Below, in pieces: positions 22,444 through 33,317 of a stretch of 64,000 nt of DNA. Position 1 is the stretch's first letter, and every line of letters starts with the position of its first letter. The DNA is from Vandiemenella viatica (taxonomy: Eukaryota; Arthropoda; Insecta; Orthoptera; Morabidae): assembly GCA_031002005.1 (NCBI GenBank), contig CM061918.1, forward strand, positions 40,986,947 through 41,050,946. The letters are read 5' to 3'. The translations under genes were made by a program, and so were the position numbers. The notes under the pieces are model-generated. The model was not told the DNA's origin and did no database searches. It saw only the letters and a program-made list of their open reading frames with translations.

Positions 22444-22711
22444 ATATCACACTTTAAGACACATGGGTTTGGTTAATTTGTTACTGGAGGGAACACTCCA
22501 CGATGAGAACTAGATGAAGATAAAAGTTTGTGCCTCTATTCAGAAAATATCCTACATTATAAGATTTAAAAGAAGGTGAAGAGCGTCAAAACACTTCAGC
22601 ATTACTTAGGGACCTATGACAATAAACGTCACAGTCCGTCGCTAGGCGCCGCTGTTCAGTTGAGCAGCTGAATCATTGTATCAAGAGCGGTTCCTACAGA
22701 TATGTAGCAGG

Positions 22712-22999
22712 CAGGCCCGCCGTAAGCGGGCGTGCATGGCGTGCAACGCACGCGGGCGGCACATCAAGGGGGGCGGCAAAACGAGTGTTTTTTTTTTTTT
22801 AGCTCAACAGCTGCTTCGGGCGGTCGGCGACACTCGGGATGGCAACAATAGGGGCGGCAAATAATGTTCGAAGGGGGCGGCAATCTCAGTTTTTTGACCC
22901 GGTTCGGAAATTTCCTAGATCCACCACTGGCTGTAGTTAGACAGGGGGAGGTATAATCGGGATCGCACGCGGGCGCTCTAACAGCTAGCGGCGGGCCTG
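22712..22999. mobile_element. hAT-type MITE with perfect 8-bp target duplication
   Basis: The ends CAGGCCCGCCG are perfect inverted repeats, and flanking GTAGCAGG occurs at 22704-22711 and 23000-23007. The interior has GGGGGCGGCAA repeats and the segment CCTAGATCCACCACTG. Related sequence occurs at 24729-24930 and, in pieces, at 32490-32625. There is no coding frame, so it would be mobilised in trans. Confidence 0.92.
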
Positions 23000-23007
23000 G
23001 TAGCAGG

Positions 23008-24477
23008 CCGCAGTATTCTGCGATGCCACTTGTGGGAATATGGACCTTTAAAAGGTAACAGGCTTAGTGAATGACTCTTACGCCCGCCATGGAACAAACT
23101 GAGTAAGATGTCGAAGAGAGGAAACCGCCAATCCATGATCGGGAGGTGTAACCGCTCGAACATATACTACACTCTACACATATAGCACCAACTTTGAAAA
23201 CTTCTTCAGTGTAGTCTGAGGTGTAAAATTTGGTACTAGATTTCAACATAAGTTTCCATAAGTCGTGCACCTAGTCGCATATGAAATCTACTTTCCATCG
23301 GTATTTGTATCTCACAAAGAAAACGTATTTGCTCTTTTAAGAAGCTTCCTTTTTACTGATTTGCAGAGTCCAATATTGTGTCAAGTCAACAGTATCTTAT
23401 GATTCCTGAGGGCATATCAAATAACTTTACACTTCCTCTTCGTTTAGTGTAATTTTCAGTATGATTCATCTATATTTGGAATCAATTTTAATTTTGAAAG
23501 TCCACCAACCTGGTGAGAAACATTTGCTGGTATCTATCAGTGGAAAGTAATTACAACTCAGGACCGAACTGTTACCGGACAAGGAGAGTGTTATTTGGAA
23601 CAAGGTTCAGACAAGATTCCCTGAAGTGGTTAGTAACAACCTGAAGCGGGTGTTGATACTGTCACTTGCTACCTTATATATTACTCTTAAAAAATGCTTT
23701 TCTTTGTGACGAGCATCTGATCTCCCTTCATACCTAAACGAAATTGATAAATGAAGTAATCATTTTAAAGATAAGATCTCCGCTATGGTAACACAATAAA
23801 TTAAAAAAAGGTATTTTTCTAAATTCTGCCGTTGAAGGGCAAAACTATCAGCATTTCCTAAAAGATTTCTTTTGCAACGAGTCATTTATCTCCATTCGTA
23901 CCAAATCAAAATGGATAAATGAGATATTATTTTATAGATTGTCTCTGCTTTGGTAAAAAAAATTAAAAGAACTTTTCGTAATTTTGCGCTTAAAGGGCAA
24001 AGTAAGAACTATCAAGGTCACCCGTAAGAGTTCAAAGTCGCTTCGCTGGCGTCGGTAAGGATTGATCGCGTTACTCCTAGACAGCAGCAGCACCACATAT
24101 CACAGGGATATCGGTAGACTGTATGTTCTCTACAGTAAGGAGCTTTCCTGATACTTTTATGTTAAGGAAACATTTCTGTTTTGCTACCTATTCTTATTTA
24201 AACATTTTACTGGCGAAATTTGCACACGGGTAATATAGTATTGCGTTAACATATTTTATGGAGTTGCCATCTTCAATAGAAGAGTCTGCGATATTCTGTA
24301 AGCTACTGCCTAGAGACTGACGGTTAGAGGAACGTTGTAATTAATAAAACAATTTTACCAGAATAATACGTTACTATTATTGTTACTCCGCGATTACCAA
24401 AAGTGATGTGGCGGAGGGTGTATTGCACCTATCCGAAAGGGTAATAGTTTGGAAGGGATACATAGGATATGGCAGGA
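23008..24477. other. AT-rich stretch without recognised gene
   Basis: Two loosely similar segments near 23680-23850 and 23870-24000 share TCTCCNNTCNTACC and TGGTAANAC/AAATTAAAA landmarks, suggesting an old local duplication. No coding frame is recognised. Confidence 0.45.
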
Positions 24478-24567
24478 GGTGCCCATGGGCTAATGAGAGG
24501 AACCATCCCAGCATTTGCCTGGAAGTGATCATGGAAAACCATGAAAACCCAGATAAGGATGGCAGGT
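24478..24567 (-). mobile_element. SINE body fragment
   Basis: Minus-strand CCATCCTTATCTGGGTTTTC, a CATGGTTTTCCATG-like core and GGATGGTTCCTC match the central body of the family. Both ends are missing. Confidence 0.65.
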
Positions 24568-24728
24568 TTTTATATTATATACCACCTAATAAGATTACTT
24601 TTGTTTGAATTATCAGGATAGTTGTAGGACAGCCTCCCCAGACGTTTTTCCTAGCCTGTTGGGTGAGCTGTAATGCTGGCGTTCGGAAGGACGCGAGTTC
24701 AACCCCTCCCCCATTTTTCGGCCATCCA

Positions 24729-24930
24729 GATCTAGGAATTTTCCAGGCTGGGGCAAAAACTGCGAGATTGCCGCCCCCATTGTCGGCTATTGTTGCCACC
24801 TCATTGTCGCGCCGAACGCAGTAGTGGAACAAAAAAACATTGTCACTGCGACATAAATTAAGGCCCCTCCTAACACTGTTTAGCCGTCCCTCTGAAGTTG
24901 CCGCCCGGGGCAAGTGGCCCTGTTCCCTCT
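24729..24930 (+). mobile_element. hAT-type MITE fragment
   Basis: The block AGATCTAGGAATTTTCC followed by GCAAAAACTGCGAGATTGCC and CCCCCATTGTCGG matches the reverse complement of the interior of the MITE at 22712-22999. Its ends are not clean and no target duplication is visible. Confidence 0.65.
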
Positions 24931-25642
24931 TCCCCCCACCCTCTGGTGAGACTTAGTGAGATATGGTCGGACCCCCCCCCCCCCTCCTTCTGTAAAATGA
25001 CGCGAGATTTTGACGCAGATCCTCCCCTCCCCTACGAATGATCCCAAGGGCGGTTAGGGGGCATCCACAAATTACGTGAGGTGTTTTTCCGGATTTCTGG
25101 ACCCCCCTCCCCCTGGTGAGATTTCGTGAGATCTGGCCGGACCCCCCCCCCCCCTCTGGTGAGATCTGGTCCGTGAGAACCCCCCCTAGAAATCGCCCTG
25201 GAAACTTTTGTAGACTTTTTTTTTTTTTTAAGGTCACACCCTAACCGAAATACCCTCCTAAAATCGACTTTGCCGCAAATTGTAGACCATTTTTTTTTTG
25301 CTCTATTGTCCCCAAATTTTTCGCAAAATCTCACGTGAGATTTCCGTAGACCCCCCTTCCCCCTTGGTGAGATTTCGCAGGACCCCCCCCTCCCCCATTT
25401 CACCTCACGTAATTTATGGATGCCCCCTTATACCCCCCTAAAGTCGGTTTTTACCCCCCTTAAAATCGACTTTCGCGTAATTTGTAGATTTTTTAAAAGC
25501 TCTACCATTCTACAAGAATTTCAAAACCTCACGTGAGATTTCCGTTGACCGCCCTCCCTTTCCCTTGGTGAGGTTTCGTGAGATTTCGCAGGACTCCCCC
25601 CCCCCCGCCCCATTTCACCTCACGTAATTAATGGACGGCCCC
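24931..25642. mobile_element. Harbinger-type MITE (outer copy) with same-family copy inside
   Basis: The right end CACGTAATTAATGGACGGCCCC, read backwards, is a Harbinger-type terminus, and a TTA follows at 25643-25645. Interior blocks (GGTGAGATTTCGTGAG, C runs, CTCACGTGAGATTTCCGT) repeat those of the inner element at 25057-25427. The left end is missing or fused to the hAT MITE. Confidence 0.7.
25057..25427. mobile_element. Harbinger-type MITE (inner copy), TTA target duplication
   Basis: The ends GGGGGCATCCACAAATTACG and, from the right, GGGGGCATCCATAAATTACG differ at a single base over 20. TTA flanks both sides (25054-25056 and 25428-25430). The interior is rich in C runs and GAGATTTCG motifs. 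There is no coding frame, and it would depend on a PIF/Harbinger transposase. Confidence 0.93.
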
Positions 25643-25780
25643 TTACCATGGTTTCCAAAAATCTCAGACAAATGCCGGGTTGGTTCCTTCAAAAAGTTTA
25701 TGGTCGAATTACTTACAATTTTTGTCTCAACTCTCCTTTTAGTGACATCAGTGTCTAGTTGATGTGAAGCAATTTAAAAA

Positions 25781-26340
25781 ATAAAAAAAGACAGCTGCTT
25801 ATTTGAAGACTGGTGGTACAGCAAAAGTAGTATTGGACGCCGATGATTCTACTACACCGTCGTACGATGGTGCGACAGAAACGCGCGGTATTGTTAGGTA
25901 AAACAATAGCCTGGCACCCGGCAAGCTCAGTAATCAGCGGGACTTCACGGGGCTTAAACTAATTCCATTTCCGGCGAACGGTTAGAGTAATTTCCGCGCC
26001 TATGCTCCGCACCGCTCGCTCTGTCCCGCTCGGGTTGCTCCGCACAATGCCGGTGGTACCAACTGTATAAACAGATACAACACGTCGCCGCGCGCAATCA
26101 CGGAGTTTTAAAAGATTAACGCACCCAATACGGTACAAGCCTGGCTGCATCAAACATACTGCGGATTGTGACGAGGCGTCGCAACCCCTTACGTTACTAC
26201 GCACCAACTATAGGTTCGTAAACTATGGGGTGCAAGAAATGACAGGGTGGGAGGGGGAGGATTGTGGGGACGATGCCAGAGCTCTACATCGTGTTAACTA
26301 CGGATATACTAAATTTTACTTTGTTCATGTAACTTAGTAG
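25781..26340. other. GC-rich segment, unknown
   Basis: Markedly GC-rich at 25830-26210, with an 82-residue minus frame at 25959-26207 that has no known motif. It could be an LTR or promoter-like CpG-rich remnant. No inverted ends or paired copy were found. Confidence 0.4.
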
Positions 26341-26476
26341 TTAGGGAGCGTCCATAAACTACGTAGCTCCATTTTGGCCTCCTGTAAACCCCCTCCCCCA
26401 CCACACTTAGCGTGACGTGACTTTTGCCTATACCCCCCCCCCCCACCACCACCAACCCTTTTCCGCGTGGCACGTA

Positions 26477-27290
26477 CAGGGTGACAATTATTGCACTATA
26501 TGAAATGACACCATCATAACTTCTGAACGGTTTGGGTGATGAAGTCCAAACTTCATGGTTGACCGCAGGGCATGACGGGAATTTGTTGCGAATATGGTTT
26601 GATTTGGCGACAAAGCCCACTTTCATTTGGATGGGTTCGTCAATAAGCACAATTTGCGCATTTGGGGGACTGTGAATCCGCATTTCGCGATGAAGAAGTC
26701 TCTCCACCCTCAACGGAACAATCGGTCACATATTCGTTGACGGCACGGTAACTACTGAACGATACGTGTTTTTTTTTTAATGGTTTCATCCCCTTTGTCC
26801 AAAGTGACCCTGATTTCGACAAGATGTGGGTCATGCAAGATGGAGCTCGACCCCATAGGACCAAGAAAGTGTTTGACGTCCTGGAGGATCCCTTTGGGGA
26901 CCGCATTCTGGCTGTGGGATTCCCAGAGGCCAGTGGGATGGGACTCGCTTGGTCGCCATATTCTCCGGATCTGAACACATGTGACTTATTTTTGTGGGCC
27001 TACATTAAAGACAATGTGTACAGAAATAACTCAAACTATTCCTGAGCTGAAAACTGCCGTTCAGGAGGTCACTGACAGCATCGATGTTCCGAAACTTCAG
27101 CGGGTCCTGAAAAACTTTGCTATTCGTCTCCTCCACATCATAGCCAATGATGGCAAGCCACATCGAACATGTCATAACCTAAATCCAAATGTCTGTAGTG
27201 ACGTTTATAGTTTGAATAAAATTTGGGCACTTGATTTTTTGTTTTTTAAATTTACTTTTCATTTCATATTGTTCAATAATTGTAACCCTG
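26477..27290 (+). mobile_element. Mariner-like element, internally deleted, TA target duplication
   Basis: The left end CAGGGTGACAATTATTG and the reverse complement of the right end CAGGGTTACAATTATTG match at 16 of 17 bases, continuing with ATATGAAATG. TA flanks both sides (26475-26476, 27291-27292). At 814 bp it is shorter than an intact mariner, and its transposase is missing a central part. Confidence 0.93.
26640..27190 (+). pseudogene. Mariner-like (DDE_3) transposase remnant
   Basis: The reading begins with an NPHFAMKKSLHPQR-like block, loses frame and material near 26720-26780, and resumes DFDKMWVMQDGARPHRTKK, the block with the second catalytic aspartate. It continues WSPYSPDLNTCDLFLWAYIK, the SPDLNxxDxFLW block with the third catalytic residue. 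A frame change near 27030 moves the rest (TIPELKTAVQEVTDSID, NFAIRLLHIIANDGKPHR) to another frame. The central deletion and frameshift make it inactive. Confidence 0.9.
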
Positions 27291-27546
27291 TAGCTTTTTT
27301 CCCTGTTCATTCCAGAAGACTTATTGTACTGTTTTTCCTTGTCAGACTATCTTAGATAACATACGGACATAATTAAATGACGGAAATAAATGTTCACATG
27401 GTGTTGTGTGTTCTGTATCTTATTTTAACAATGACAAATAATATGTATGAAAAGCTACCTGACTTGGCTCGGAAACCACGTCCCCTCTCCCCAGCTAGCT
27501 CGCCCCCCCTCTATACCGTGCCACATAGTTTATGGACGCTCCCTTA

Positions 27547-28658
27547 TTGGGAAAGAGTCTAGTTCTACTCGGATGATGACAGTAATGCCTACCAGCAAAC
27601 TGCATCGCTCACTACGAACGAATCAGCCGAACCCACTGTCTGAACCAAGCCTCAGTGGAGGGAAGTATTCAATATATAAAAAAAGCGGCATTAGCAGTAT
27701 TATTGGGAAATACCATAAAGTTTCTAACGTGTAAAAAATTAGAGTCAACAAAAAACTGCTCAAAATTAGCTAACAATAAAAAGAATTTAAATTCCACTAA
27801 AACAATTCTCGCCACAATAGGGTCTCGTGGCTATTTACTGATAAGTAATGAGATCTCGTTCTCAGCCAAGTAACACACTACAGTATGTATTATGGTACGA
27901 CACATCACACTGATTTCATAATTAGTTTTGTGGGTAATGCAACAAGACCTGCATGAAGCACTGATTTGTGTAACATTCACAAGGTGTTGGAGTGGATTTC
28001 TGAAAAGAAAGAGGCAACGACCACTTTGCTTCTTAAGGGAAGGTCAATCATTCAGGCCAGAACTGAAGGATACGCAGAGGCAACGGGAAGTGGACACCAA
28101 CCTTTCACTACCTGGCATGTTTGGAAACTCAGCCATACCTCAAGTCCGTGATGGAGTGAATAGTTACGAAAATTTACGAAAAATTGAGAGAGCATTTAAG
28201 GCAGCAATACAGACTGTAGATTCGGGACACCGATTAGGCACGCCAAATTAGGTCTGCGACCAGTACTCGTCCAAAGAAAAAAAATACCGAATGGACACGA
28301 AAAAGTGCGAGGTATCCTATCGGATGCGTGATTCTGATAATGTTTGGAGAGGCGAATGTTTTAGCCAATAGTGGTGGATGATTATAATCAGTGTCCTTCG
28401 CCAGCAAGGCAAGGGCCTGGCTGACTGGCTGTTTTATCGTCTGCCTCGATGTTATTGTTGGTTGGGTTTATTGTCAAACTCCACCCTGTAAGCACCCCTC
28501 CCGAGGTGACTGCATACGTTCTGCTGCACTTGCCACGGTGTAAACCAGTTGTTTATGGCTTGGCCACTGTGCTTGTGAGCGCTGCTTGGATGTCAGCAGC
28601 AGCTTGAGCAGGCAGCGACAAAATGGCGTGCATTAGCTCGCTCATTCCTGCTCCTGGC
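27547..28658. other. Stretch without recognised gene, GC-rich towards its end
   Basis: The frames at 27655-27873 and 27928-28251 (+) carry no motif I can name. Sequence from 28440 to 28650 is GC-rich and continuous with 29748-29790 and 31388-31530 once the two hAT elements are removed. It may be an LTR or promoter-like sequence, but no coding frame runs through it. Confidence 0.45.
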
Positions 28659-29739
28659 TAGTAATGTTCCGATACAAGTAAGTACTCGATACTTGGTTTC
28701 GATACCGAGTACTTTTCGTATTCGAATTAATTCACTCGATACTTACTCGGTATCGGAAGAAAAGTACTTGTATCGAATCGAAAGTATCGAAACGCACCCG
28801 GTGTTAAATTCTAAACGCATCTTCCCTGCTGCGCCACTCAGTCGCGCCTGCGAAAGTAATTTCCCGCAGACGTCAAGTTGGTAGCATTGAAAATCAAACA
28901 AAATCAGTCTTAGAAAAGGCAATTTAATCTCCGAGAGTTTGTTTTAGATCCCTATTTCATTGTAATAAAGTCGTACTTGGCGCGCATTTCGCTATACCTG
29001 GCCAATGGTCGCTTCCGCTCAGCCCCACACAGAACCTAAAAGATATGGTTCATAAGCAACTAAGTAGCCCATGTGAATCGGAGAAGAAGCTGCGTAAGCT
29101 ACCGTTTCACAGGAATATGACTTCTGAAAAAAAAAAAAAAAAGAGAACGCACCGTAGTGACAAAGTCTCTACTTTTCAAACATTGTAATGCCTCTAAAAT
29201 GTAATCCATTTACAGAATGGGAAGAAATGATACTTATATTTCCTTGTCCTGTATAAATACGCACAAAGTATCTCATTCTTACAGCAACATCAGTTTGAGT
29301 GGATGTTTTTTTTCTAATGCGGGTGAAAACAATGACAAACAAAACAAACAAGCTGTCCCCAAAATATCTGGAACAATTGCTTTTTTTTTGGGAAACCTTC
29401 CAAAAGCGGACTTTAATTGTTTAAAAGTGTTAAGACTATAATAAATATTTAAAGATAAGACAAAACCTTCAAAGTTTTCTTACAATGTGAGTTTTATAAT
29501 AATTTTAATAAATAAATAAAAATGTTTACTGAGTGTTAATTGATTTTATTACACTAGGCAAATAAAATAAATAATTTAGCATTAATTTAGCAGTATCACG
29601 TATATTTTTATATTTCGACATTAATTAAAAAAAGTATCGATACTTCTGCAGTACTCATATGAGTAAGTATCGTAAGACAATTTGAGTACTACTCATTTAA
29701 TGTAGGTATCGATACTTTGATGGTATCGGAACATCACTA
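28659..29739. mobile_element. hAT-type non-autonomous element, copy A
   Basis: The ends TAGTAATGTTCCGATAC and, reverse-complemented from the right, TAGTGATGTTCCGATACC match at nearly all positions. CTCCTGGC flanks both sides (28651-28658, 29740-29747). Sub-terminal regions are dense in AGTATCGATACTT-type palindromes. No frame resembles a transposase. The body is shared with copy B in the same orientation. Confidence 0.95.
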
Positions 29740-30405
29740 CTCCTGGCGAGGAAGCGCTGGAACTCACGACTTGGTACCTGGGTGCCTTGATAGTAATGTT
29801 CCGATACAAGTAAATACGAGTAAGTACTCGATACTTTGTTTCGATACCAAGTACTTTTCGTATTTGAATTAATTCATTCGATACTTACTCGGTATCGGAA
29901 GAAAAGTACTTGTATCGAATCGAAAGTATCGAAACGCACCTGGTGTTAAATTCTATACGCATCATCCCTGCTGCGACACTCAGTCGCGCCTGCGAAACTA
30001 ATTTCCCGCTGACGTCAAGTTGGTAGCATTGAAAACCAAACACTGTCAGTCTTACAATAGGCAATCTAATCTCAAAGAATTTGTTTTAGGCCCCTATTTC
30101 ACTGTAATAAAGTTGTACTTGGCGCGCATTTCACTACACCTGTCCTATGGTCGCTCCCACGCAGCCCCACACAAAAACTAAAAGATATGGTTCATAAGCA
30201 ACTACAGTAAGTAGCCCATGCGAATCGGAAGAAGAAGCTGCTTCAGCTAGCGTATCACAGGAATATCGCTTCTCAAAACATCACAAAGAAAATGCACCGA
30301 AGTGACAAGTCTCTCTCCACTGGTCAAACACTGTAATGTCTCTAAAAAGCAATCCATTTACAGAATGGGAAGAAATGAAACTTATATTTCCTTGTCTGTA
30401 TAAAT

Positions 30406-30897
30406 TAGTGTTGCAAATTGAAAAAAATAAGTTTTTTTTCAGATTTGTGAGAAAAAACTGAAAAAAAAAATGAAAAAAAAACCTAGAACCCTTGATTTTT
30501 TTTTCTAAGATTTTTTTTTCGGAAAACAATATATTTGATAAATCATAGTTTTATTTATGGAACTTACATTTTACTTGTGTGTTTTAAATCTTACTAAATC
30601 ATATAATGTCTTACATAATGATTCATAAATGTATCTATATAGGTAACATAATTTTTTTTTATTTATCCTCTTTGTCGGTACCACATTCACTAGTATCAAT
30701 ACTACCAACACTAGTTTGGTCGGAGTCGGAATTTTCTGTTTCTTCTTCTGTCTCCTCTAGATCCATAACTTCAGAAATAGTTAAGTTTTCTTTTACTGGT
30801 TGTATTGTATGCAAAAGCTTTTGAGATTGAAATTTTAAATTGTGAACAAAGTACACACTGTGCATGAAGACTGCGCTGAACTTTTTTTACAACACTA
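30406..30897. mobile_element. Second hAT-type element nested in copy B
   Basis: The 8-bp duplication GTATAAAT lies at 30398-30405 and 30898-30905. The ends TAGTGTTGCAAATTG and, from the right, TAGTGTTGTAAAAAAAG share TAGTGTTG. Copy A has only one GTATAAAT at the equivalent place (near 29252), which shows the empty site. The interior has A/T homopolymers and a minus-strand frame at 30659-30865 with a very acidic end (EETEEETENSDSD). Confidence 0.93.
30659..30865 (-). pseudogene. Acidic C-terminal frame inside the nested element
   Basis: This 68-residue frame ends in a strongly acidic tract rich in E, D, S and T. I do not recognise a family. It could be the tail of the element's lost protein. 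The frame has no upstream partner, so it is treated as a remnant. Confidence 0.35.
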
Positions 30898-31387
30898 GTA
30901 TAAATACGCACAATAGCTTCTTATTGCTGTAGCAACGTCAGTATTGAATGAATGTTTTCTAATGCGGGTGAAACAATGACAAACAAAAGAAACAAGCTGT
31001 CCCCAAAATATTTTGAACAATTGCTTTTTTGGGGAAACCTTCCAAAAGCGAACTTTTATTGTTTAAAAGTGTTAAAACTGTAATAAATAAATATTTAAGG
31101 ATAAGACAAAACTTTCAAAGTATGCTTACGATGTGAGCTTTATTATAATTTTAATAAATAAATTAAAATATTTACCGAGTGTTATTTGATTTTACTACAC
31201 AATGCAAATAAAATAAATAATTTAGCAACGTGTATATTTCGAAATTAATTTTAAAAAAGTATCGATATGAGTAAGTATCGATACTTTTGCAGTACTCATA
31301 TGAGTAAGTATCGTAAGACAATTTGAGTACTACTCATTTGAGTAGGTATCGATACTTTGATGGTATCGGAACATCACTATGCCTTGA

Positions 31388-32489
31388 TCCGCGTGGAGGG
31401 TTGCCGGCCGCGGACTGCCAGTTGTGGGCAGCGGAGGAGTCGTGGCTGATGCAGTTGCCTCTTGTCAAATTCTGAGCTGGTCAAGGCATTCGCTGCGTGT
31501 CCGGCTCCGCAATTGCAGCTTGTCGGCGAGAGAAATTAGTTAATATTTTATTTATCATATATTATTTCGTGTCCATCTATGCGGGAGAAGAGCAAAGGAG
31601 AATAGTGGCGGAGAAAGGGTGACATCGTGAAAAGTTTTAAAAGAGGGAGACGTTAAGGCCTCCTAGTCTGAGTCTTCAAGTGCAGCTTTTGCAATTCTCA
31701 ACTCCGTGAGGACACGAGACTGACAAACGCTGGGAGCAGAAATGAGTGATAGAAGTGCTGTTTTCCGTCACAGGTCGACTTACAAATTTTCAGTGCGATA
31801 GATTATGATGCTACATGTTGCTGACTAAGTCAGAGCTGAAAAAAAAGGTAAAAACTTTGCCTGATCTCCTAATTCAGTGTTTACACTTAGTCTGTGCAAC
31901 AGTGAACATACTAACTCCACGAGCGGAGAAATCCGCACGATAAGAATTTCAACACCCCTAACTATAAACTGAGGAACTGCCATGGTATTTCTATGTATAA
32001 GTTTAATTTAGCTACTTCCGTTAGTGATACAGGAAACATTAACTTTTAGTGGGGTCACTCCATTACAGGTTCTACAAATTGCATTTTTTAATTTTTTTTT
32101 TTTTGTTGTAAATTTAGAAATATTTATCAATTGGATGATGTATTACTAAATAGCTTATTTTTAGTAGTCATTGATATAGGACAGAGGAGTCACATTGATA
32201 AATTTATTGTTTATTGAAAATATATTCACCTGATGTCTGTAGGGCATGTTTAAAAGGAATAAATTGTCAGTTTATGGCTTTTTAATGTTACATGTGTTAG
32301 CATAATCATTTCAAGCACCCCATCCAATAATTAGTTTTACTAATCACTACAAATATTTGAAAATAAAACCATAACTAATTAGGGATCTAAAAAAAGGTAC
32401 CATTTCAGTCACGTTCTTTTAGTGTTATGGATCACTGATTAAAAAAACAAAATCAGGCAACTTTCCGTTATACATGCTACGTTTAGCAG
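31388..32489. other. Stretch without recognised gene
   Basis: The first 150 bp continue the GC-rich segment interrupted by the hAT elements. The rest is AT-rich, with a T12 run near 32092-32104. No coding frame is recognised. Confidence 0.45.
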
Positions 32490-32625
32490 TGCCGGATTTG
32501 GAGGGGGACAAAGCAAGGCATTTGCCCCGTGCGGCAACTTAATGGGGGCGGCAAATAGCAAAATTGTGTGGCAACAATGGGTGCGGCAATCTCAAAAGGT
32601 TTTGCCCCTGTTCGGAAAAATCACC
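32490..32625. mobile_element. hAT-type MITE fragment, same family as 22712-22999
   Basis: GGGGGCGGCAAATAGC, GGCAACAATGGGTGCGGCAA and CCTGTTCGG match the interior of the MITE near 22.8 kb. The start GCCGGATTTGGAGG resembles a hAT terminus. The right end and target duplication are not clear. Confidence 0.6.
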
Positions 32626-33257
32626 GTTTTCGTAAACTAGATAATAAAACTTTTACCCTTTTTAAGTACCTTAATTGTGATGGTTTATCAGTCTTACAAA
32701 TACACGAAAGACCAAATTCCCCTAACACCTATATCTGGCTGGGAAGTATTAAGAGAGAAAAAAAAAATTGTTTTTCCAATCATTGAAGGACTCTTAAGAC
32801 AAACCTCTGTAACATCCTCCGCTATAGTTCCATTTCTCTTTTTCATTCTCGTACTCTTTTCGGCCCTATCAACTAGTCTGCTTTTAAGCCTCTTTCGTTA
32901 TAGTTCCAGATTTTCGTTGGCATCCTTTCTTCACTCTTAGTTGTATCTATTATATGTATTATATACTGCAGTGGCTACCACCTTTATTGCTAATTGTTCG
33001 CGTCTGGAGTCTTACTTCATCGCCTTGTTGTGGCCCGTTCTACATCGTGGCCTCGCTGCGTTGTTGTGTCATAGAGTCTTTGCAGGAGGTCCCACATAGA
33101 CTGCAGGTCCCAGGGGAGCAGCCGTAGCGACCAGCAAGTCAACAGGATGGAGGTCCCTCTGGAACCTTGCTTGGCTCTGCGTAAACGTTTAGAGCGGGGA
33201 GAGTGAAGCGGGTTGAAATTGGAAAACTTTGGCGAGGGCCAATCTGGACGAGAAAAC

Positions 33258-33259
<2 letters not shown>
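32626..33259. other. Stretch without recognised gene
   Basis: Two small frames at 32568-32940 start inside the MITE fragment and show no known motif. A GC-richer patch at 33010-33200 is not identified. Confidence 0.4.

Positions 33260-33315
<56 letters not shown>
33260..33315. repeat. (GT)n microsatellite
   Basis: About 27 perfect dinucleotides. The minus frame with a His-Thr repeat (33017-33361) is a translation of this tract and not a protein. Confidence 0.98.

Positions 33316-33317
<2 letters not shown>

Larger units (their letters stand above)
24660..25780 (+). mobile_element. SINE split by about 0.9 kb of stacked MITEs
   Basis: The head runs from 24660 to about 24728 (GTGAGCTGTAATGC, GACGCGAGTTCAACCCC, GGCCATCCAGAT). 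The matching 3' part resumes at 25646 (CCATGGTTTCCAAAAATC, CCGGGTTGGTTCCTTC) and ends near 25780 in an A-rich tail. Joined, the pieces keep the family order, so the material between was inserted later. Confidence 0.72.
26344..27543. mobile_element. Harbinger-type MITE interrupted by a mariner-like element
   Basis: The left end GGGAGCGTCCATAAACTACG and the reverse complement of the right end GGGAGCGTCCATAAACTATG match at 19 of 20 bases, with TTA on both sides (26341-26343, 27544-27546). Removing the internal mariner leaves about 385 bp. That is close to the 350-bp relative at 44765-45114, with which it shares AGCTCCATTTTGGCCTCC and C-rich blocks. Confidence 0.93.
29791..31379. mobile_element. 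hAT-type non-autonomous element, copy B
   Basis: It has the same termini as copy A, with target duplication TGCCTTGA at 29783-29790 and 31380-31387. It is about 500 bp longer than copy A because a further element sits at 30406-30897. The target duplications of A and B differ, so these are two separate insertions rather than a tandem duplication. Confidence 0.95.

Noticed and set aside
26309..26713. 134-residue minus frame near the Harbinger/mariner junction
   Set aside because: It runs across the junction of two transposons and through their inverted ends, so it is a composite artefact.
28659..31379. Tandem segmental duplication as an explanation for the two related elements
   Set aside because: The 8-bp flanks differ between copies and each is intact on both sides, so they are independent insertions.
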